Assembly (NCBI GenBank): GCA_002254975.1
Contig: NJEB01000024.1
Location: 1-8,430, forward strand
Source: Candidatus Hecatellales archaeon ex4484_218
Lineage (GTDB): Archaea > Thermoproteota > Bathyarchaeia > Hecatellales > Hecatellaceae
Direction of reading: 5' to 3'
DNA: 8,430 nucleotides
The notes beneath the pieces were generated by a model, which did not search any database, was not told the DNA's origin, and worked only from the letters and a program-made list of their open reading frames with translations. Below, piece after piece: positions 6,133 through 8,430 of the stretch. Every line of letters begins with the position of its first letter. Position 1 is the stretch's first letter. Position numbers and translations under genes: made by a program.

Positions 6133-7645
6133 TTAGGTTTTTCTCATTTCCTCCTTCAGAAATCTTCTTAAAACTTTACCCGTTGTTGTTACAGGAAGTT
6201 CACTTCTAAATTCAACTTCACGGATAACCTTGTAGGGTGCAACCTTACTTTTAACAAACTCCATAATTTCTTCTTCAGTTACTTTTGCATCTTTTTTAAG
6301 CACAATGTAAGCTTTTGGAATTTCACCTGCAACAGGGTCTGGTTTACCTACAACAGCACAAAGTTTTACTGCTGGATGTTCATAAAGCACATCCTCCAGC
6401 TCTCTTGGATAAACACTATAACCTTTATACTTAATCAAGTCTTTTTTTCTGTCAACAATGTAAAAGTATCCATCTTCATCCATCTTCCCAATATCTCCAG
6501 TATAAAGCCATCCATCCTTTAAAGTTTCCTCAGTTTCTTTAGGCATTTTCCAGTATCCCTTCATAATCTGGGGGCCTTTAACAATAAGTTCCCCAACTTC
6601 ACCAGGTGGAAGTTCTTTTGTTCCTGTTTCAGTATCTACAATTTTTGCTTCTGTATTTGGCCAAGGTATTCCTATAGAACCTACTTTTACCTTTTTCATG
6701 GTTGGGTCTAAAGGATTTGGGATGGTTAACCATTAAAGCGTACATGGTTGGTGCTCCAGGTATTTCTGTAACCTTGTATTTTTCAACTGCCTCCAAAACT
6801 TTTTCAACCTCAAATCTTGGAAGTAAAACCATGGTTGAACAATTAGCTATACAGAGATTCATGATGGTTGTCATTCCATAAATGTGGAATAAAGGTAGAA
6901 CACCTAAAATTACACCTTTACCCATTTCTTCAGGTATCCAGTAACGACATTGAATAGCGTTAGCTACAAGATTTTGATGAGTAAGCATAGCACCCTTAGG
7001 TAAACCGGTTGTTCCACCAGTATACTGTAAAATTGCAACATCATCCGGTTTAACCTCAACTATGGGAGGTTTAGCTGGATAATCTCTTAAAAGTTCCTGA
7101 AAAAAATAAACATTAGATTCTCTAGAAATTTTTAGGCTTGGAATTTTTTTAAACAGTTTACCCAAAAACTTTTTTGCTGATGGTAAATATTCGCTTATAC
7201 TTGTTACTATAACCCTTTTTATTTTTGTTTTTTCCCAAACATTTTTTATTATTGGGTAAAGTAGGTCAAGCACAACAACAGTTTCAGCTTCAGAATTGTT
7301 TAACTGGTATTCAGCTTCTCTTTCTTTGTAAAGTGGACTTAAAGCAGTAACAACTCCACCAATTTTTAAGGTTCCATAATAGCTTATAACAAATTGGGGA
7401 AGGTTAGGCATAAAAATTGCAACAACATCACCCTTTTTAACACCTAAACCATTTAAAGCTGAAGCAAACCTATCAACAAGCTCTCTCAGCTTTTTAAATG
7501 TTATTTTAAACCCCTCAAAAACTATAGCAACATTTTCAGGATATTTTTCAGCAGCCTCATCCAAAAGTTTAGGTAAAGCAACTTGAGGATAATCAATCGA
7601 TGGTGGAACATTTTCAGGATAAAATTTAAACCAAGGCTTCTCCAT
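6133..7645 (-). pseudogene. Acyl-CoA synthetase (AMP-forming), disrupted by an internal deletion and frame change
   Basis: The intact enzyme would activate a fatty acid with ATP and CoA. The 5' part starts at ATG 7645, with GAGGT 7 bases before it, and begins MEKPWFKFYPENVP. An in-frame ATG at 7678 would add 11 residues encoded by the leader. This part holds the P-loop TGGTTGLPKG (209-218) and LPLFHIYG, and matches the family up to MYALMVNHP, residue 309 (codon ending at 6719). Immediately after, the family sequence resumes one frame over as PNPLDPTMKKVKVGSIGIP (from 6720), and the original frame reaches a stop at 6629. The 3' part (ending at 6133) is well preserved: GWLYTGD, hinge DRKKDLIKYKGYSVYPRELE, and the A10 lysine in PVTTTGK. 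About 50 residues that normally separate the halves are absent, including the YGLTE-type motif. No other stops interrupt either half, so the lesion is recent or an assembly error. Confidence 0.88.
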
Positions 7646-7680
7646 AAATAATACCTCAAAACTATACTTAAAAAACAAGC

Positions 7681-7690
7681 TTAAAAGACT
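7681..7690 (-). promoter_or_regulatory. Weak TATA candidate for the synthetase-dehydrogenase-hydratase cluster
   Basis: The minus strand reads AGTCTTTTAA. A start about 26 bases downstream would fall near 7658, just before the GAGGT site at 7657-7653. A second AT-rich stretch (7663-7675) is too close to the ATG for a leadered transcript. Both are weak matches. Confidence 0.3.
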
Positions 7691-7719
7691 TCTGCAAAAA
7701 CATTAAAACAGAAAAATCC

Positions 7720-7726
7720 TTAATAA
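7720..7726 (+). promoter_or_regulatory. TATA box of tRNA-Ala
   Basis: TTAATAA is centred 30 bases before the first base of the mature tRNA, with an A-rich stretch before it. A start near 7749 would give only a few bases of 5' leader. Confidence 0.5.
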
Positions 7727-7752
7727 CCGATACCTCCATCAAAAATATTCGT

Positions 7753-7829
7753 GGGCCGGTGGCGCAGCTGGAATGCGCGTCGGATTTGCAATCCGAAGGT
7801 CGCGGGTTCAAATCCCGCCCGGTCCACCA
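7753..7829 (+). tRNA. tRNA-Ala (anticodon UGC), intronless, CCA encoded
   Basis: It folds as a complete cloverleaf. The acceptor is GGGCCGG with CCGGTCC, including the G3:U70 pair that marks alanine tRNAs. The D-stem is GCGC/GCGC, the anticodon stem TCGGA/TCCGA with loop TTTGCAA (anticodon TGC), and the T-stem GCGGG/CCCGC with loop TTCAAAT. The discriminator is A at 7826, followed by encoded CCA at 7827-7829. Reading the loop as GCA (Cys) would leave only a five-base loop and conflict with G3:U70. The nearest minus-strand gene starts 108 bases away and is transcribed divergently. Confidence 0.96.
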
Positions 7830-7986
7830 ACAAAGGGTTTCACCCCTCGTGCACCCTGGTCTAAAGCTATTTTTAAGAATAGGGTTTAATTTTTGGTTGT
7901 TTAGGGGTTTAAGTTTATTCTTTAAAGGGATACTATCAGAAATAGGCTTAAACATGGGGGAGTTGAACTTATGGGAAAAGAAAAGG

Positions 7987-8039
7987 GTATGACATAGTAT
8001 GACGATGTGTGACACCGTCTTACTTGATTTTCAATTTTT
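7987..8039 (+). repeat. Element A: four 10-base units plus conserved tail
   Basis: The units start at 7987, 7997, 8007 and 8017: GTATGACATA, GTATGACGAT, GTGTGACACC and GTCTTACTTG. The first three share GTRTGAC in 10-base register. The last joins the tail ATTTTCAATTTTT (8027-8039), which is identical in element B. An inverted repeat lies across the units: AGTATGACG (7996-8004) with CGTCTTACT (8016-8024), one mismatch. No RHH-like gene follows this copy. Confidence 0.65.
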
Positions 8040-8040
8040 C

Positions 8041-8112
8041 AGGGAAACTTCACTATATTTTTTAATCCATGAATTTTCTTTATTTCTAAAAATTTTTTGA
8101 GAAGTTTTCCCT
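8041..8112. repeat. Inverted repeat with 11-12 base arms
   Basis: AGGGAAACTTC (8041-8051) is inverted at 8101-8112 as GAAGTTTTCCCT, with one extra T. About 49 very AT-rich bases lie between the arms. No duplicated target site is seen at the edges. It could be a stem in RNA, or the remnant of a tiny mobile element. Confidence 0.35.
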
Positions 8113-8225
8113 CCAACTTAAATTTGATTTTTTTTCATTTTTTAGTTCCTTCTTAACTTTTTTATTTTCTTCCATAGTTCTTGTTTGATTTCAAGATGTC
8201 GGTTAAAAATTCTTGCTAAAGCAAT

Positions 8226-8278
8226 GTAGCACAGTATAGTACAGTGTAGCATACTGTACTATTTGATTTTCAATTTTT
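8226..8278 (+). promoter_or_regulatory. Element B: 10-base phased repeats before an RHH gene, likely operator
   Basis: The units start at 8226, 8236, 8246 and 8256: GTAGCACAGT, ATAGTACAGT, GTAGCATACT and GTACTATTTG, followed by the same ATTTTCAATTTTT tail (8266-8278) as element A. A perfect inverted repeat, ATAGTACAGT and ACTGTACTAT with a 7-base spacer, spans 8236-8262. AGTATAGTAC at 8233-8242 could be the TATA box, so a bound protein would block transcription. The ATG of an RHH-type gene lies 11 bases after the tail. RHH proteins often bind tandem short repeats and repress their own genes, so autoregulation is inferred. Confidence 0.6.
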
Positions 8279-8288
8279 GGGGTTAAAT

Positions 8289-8411
8289 ATGCGGATAAAA
8301 AGAAGAAAACTTCAAATAAATATTACATTGGATAAGGATTTAGTTGAAGCTATTGATGAGGGTTGTCTATGGTTACTGGTTTGGTTTCTGGAAGTTTTGG
8401 TCTTATTTTAA
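8289..8411 (+). CDS. Ribbon-helix-helix (CopG/Arc-like) protein, C-terminus abnormal or truncated
   Basis: Starting at ATG 8289, with GGGG (8279-8282) 6 bases before it, the first 24 residues are basic and then read KLQINITLDKDLVEAIDE. This fits the DNA-contacting strand and first helix of a ribbon-helix-helix repressor. After E24 the frame gives GCLWLLVWFLEVLVLF and a stop at 8409, which does not look like the second helix such proteins need. Both other frames stay open to the window end, and one ends in ISTSKL, which resembles the start of an RHH second helix. A frameshift near 8361 or a decayed copy is therefore possible. An unusual short hydrophobic tail cannot be excluded. Element B immediately upstream suggests self-regulation. 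Confidence 0.5.
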   Translation: MRIKRRKLQINITLDKDLVEAIDEGCLWLLVWFLEVLVLF

Positions 8412-8430
8412 TATCAACAAGCAAGTTAAA

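Larger units (their letters stand above)
7830..8288. other. 459-bp non-coding, T-rich region holding paired repeat elements
   Basis: I find no convincing gene here. After the tRNA come T-rich stretches near 7869-7875 and 7888-7902 that may end its transcript. Element A is at 7987-8039, a very T-rich stretch lies at about 8050-8220, and element B is at 8226-8278. Very short frames exist on both strands (for example minus 8142-8252, 36 aa) but lack family likeness or a binding site. Confidence 0.6.

Noticed and set aside
6133..6699. C-terminal synthetase fragment as an independent 188-aa gene starting at ATG 6699
   Set aside because: No ribosome binding site precedes that ATG, and family sequence continues upstream of it in the same frame (PNPLDPT), so it is the 3' part of the broken gene.
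7759..7992. Plus-strand 77-aa frame beginning inside the tRNA
   Set aside because: It starts within the tRNA and continues through non-coding T-rich DNA. It has no independent start signal.
7668..8015. Minus-strand 115-aa frame across the tRNA
   Set aside because: Its central part (GRDLNPRPSDCKSDAHSSC) is the antisense translation of the tRNA body, a well-known spurious protein. The flanks have no family likeness.
8142..8252. 36-aa minus-strand frame ending ELWKKIKKLRRN, starting within element B
   Set aside because: Purine-rich strands of T-rich DNA readily give Lys/Glu-rich frames. The N-terminus is made of the repeat units and no binding site precedes it.
7987..8278. CRISPR array
   Set aside because: There are only two copies of the shared tail, 239 bases apart. 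The 10-base units differ between copies and there is no repeat-spacer pattern.

Overview
The window looks like a chromosomal segment of an AT-rich archaeon. Evidence: promoters are TATA-like boxes about 26 bases before the expected transcript start; one gene appears leaderless; GTG and TTG starts occur with GGAGG-type ribosome binding sites; T-rich tracts follow genes; and the tRNA-Ala has an archaeal-looking body with G3:U70 and an encoded CCA. The lineage cannot be fixed from this alone. A Bathyarchaeia-like or other Thermoproteota-type genome is a guess.

Left part (1-1331): a short unrecognised ORF (37-276), a T-rich terminator, then an apparently leaderless gene for a membrane-anchored or secreted protein of two beta-sandwich-like repeats (452-1144).

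Centre (1332-4083): a divergent pair. On the minus strand is an M24 (creatinase/prolidase-like) protein with one metal-ligand Asp replaced by Cys. On the plus strand is an acyl-CoA dehydrogenase. The 316-bp region between the chosen starts holds two clear DNA dyads (2723-2752 and 2784-2796) that could be operators.

Right of centre (4106-7645), minus strand: a three-gene cluster transcribed as acyl-CoA synthetase, 3-hydroxyacyl-CoA dehydrogenase, enoyl-CoA hydratase, ending tail to tail with the acyl-CoA dehydrogenase. Together these supply activation, first oxidation, hydration and second oxidation of fatty-acid beta-oxidation. No thiolase or electron-transfer flavoprotein is in the window. 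The synthetase is broken: about 50 codons, including the YGLTE-type motif, are missing and the reading frame changes at the join, so it is a pseudogene or an assembly error. The dehydrogenase and hydratase overlap by 8 bases and match, in order and size, the two halves of a protein that is fused in several other archaea.

Right end (7753-8430): tRNA-Ala(UGC), then 459 bp of non-coding, T-rich DNA with a pair of related elements. Each has four 10-base units, an inverted repeat and a shared 13-base tail. The second lies immediately before a small ribbon-helix-helix (RHH) gene whose C-terminus is abnormal. This is the most unusual part of the window. It resembles an autoregulated RHH operator that has been duplicated, possibly at the edge of an element inserted beside the tRNA.
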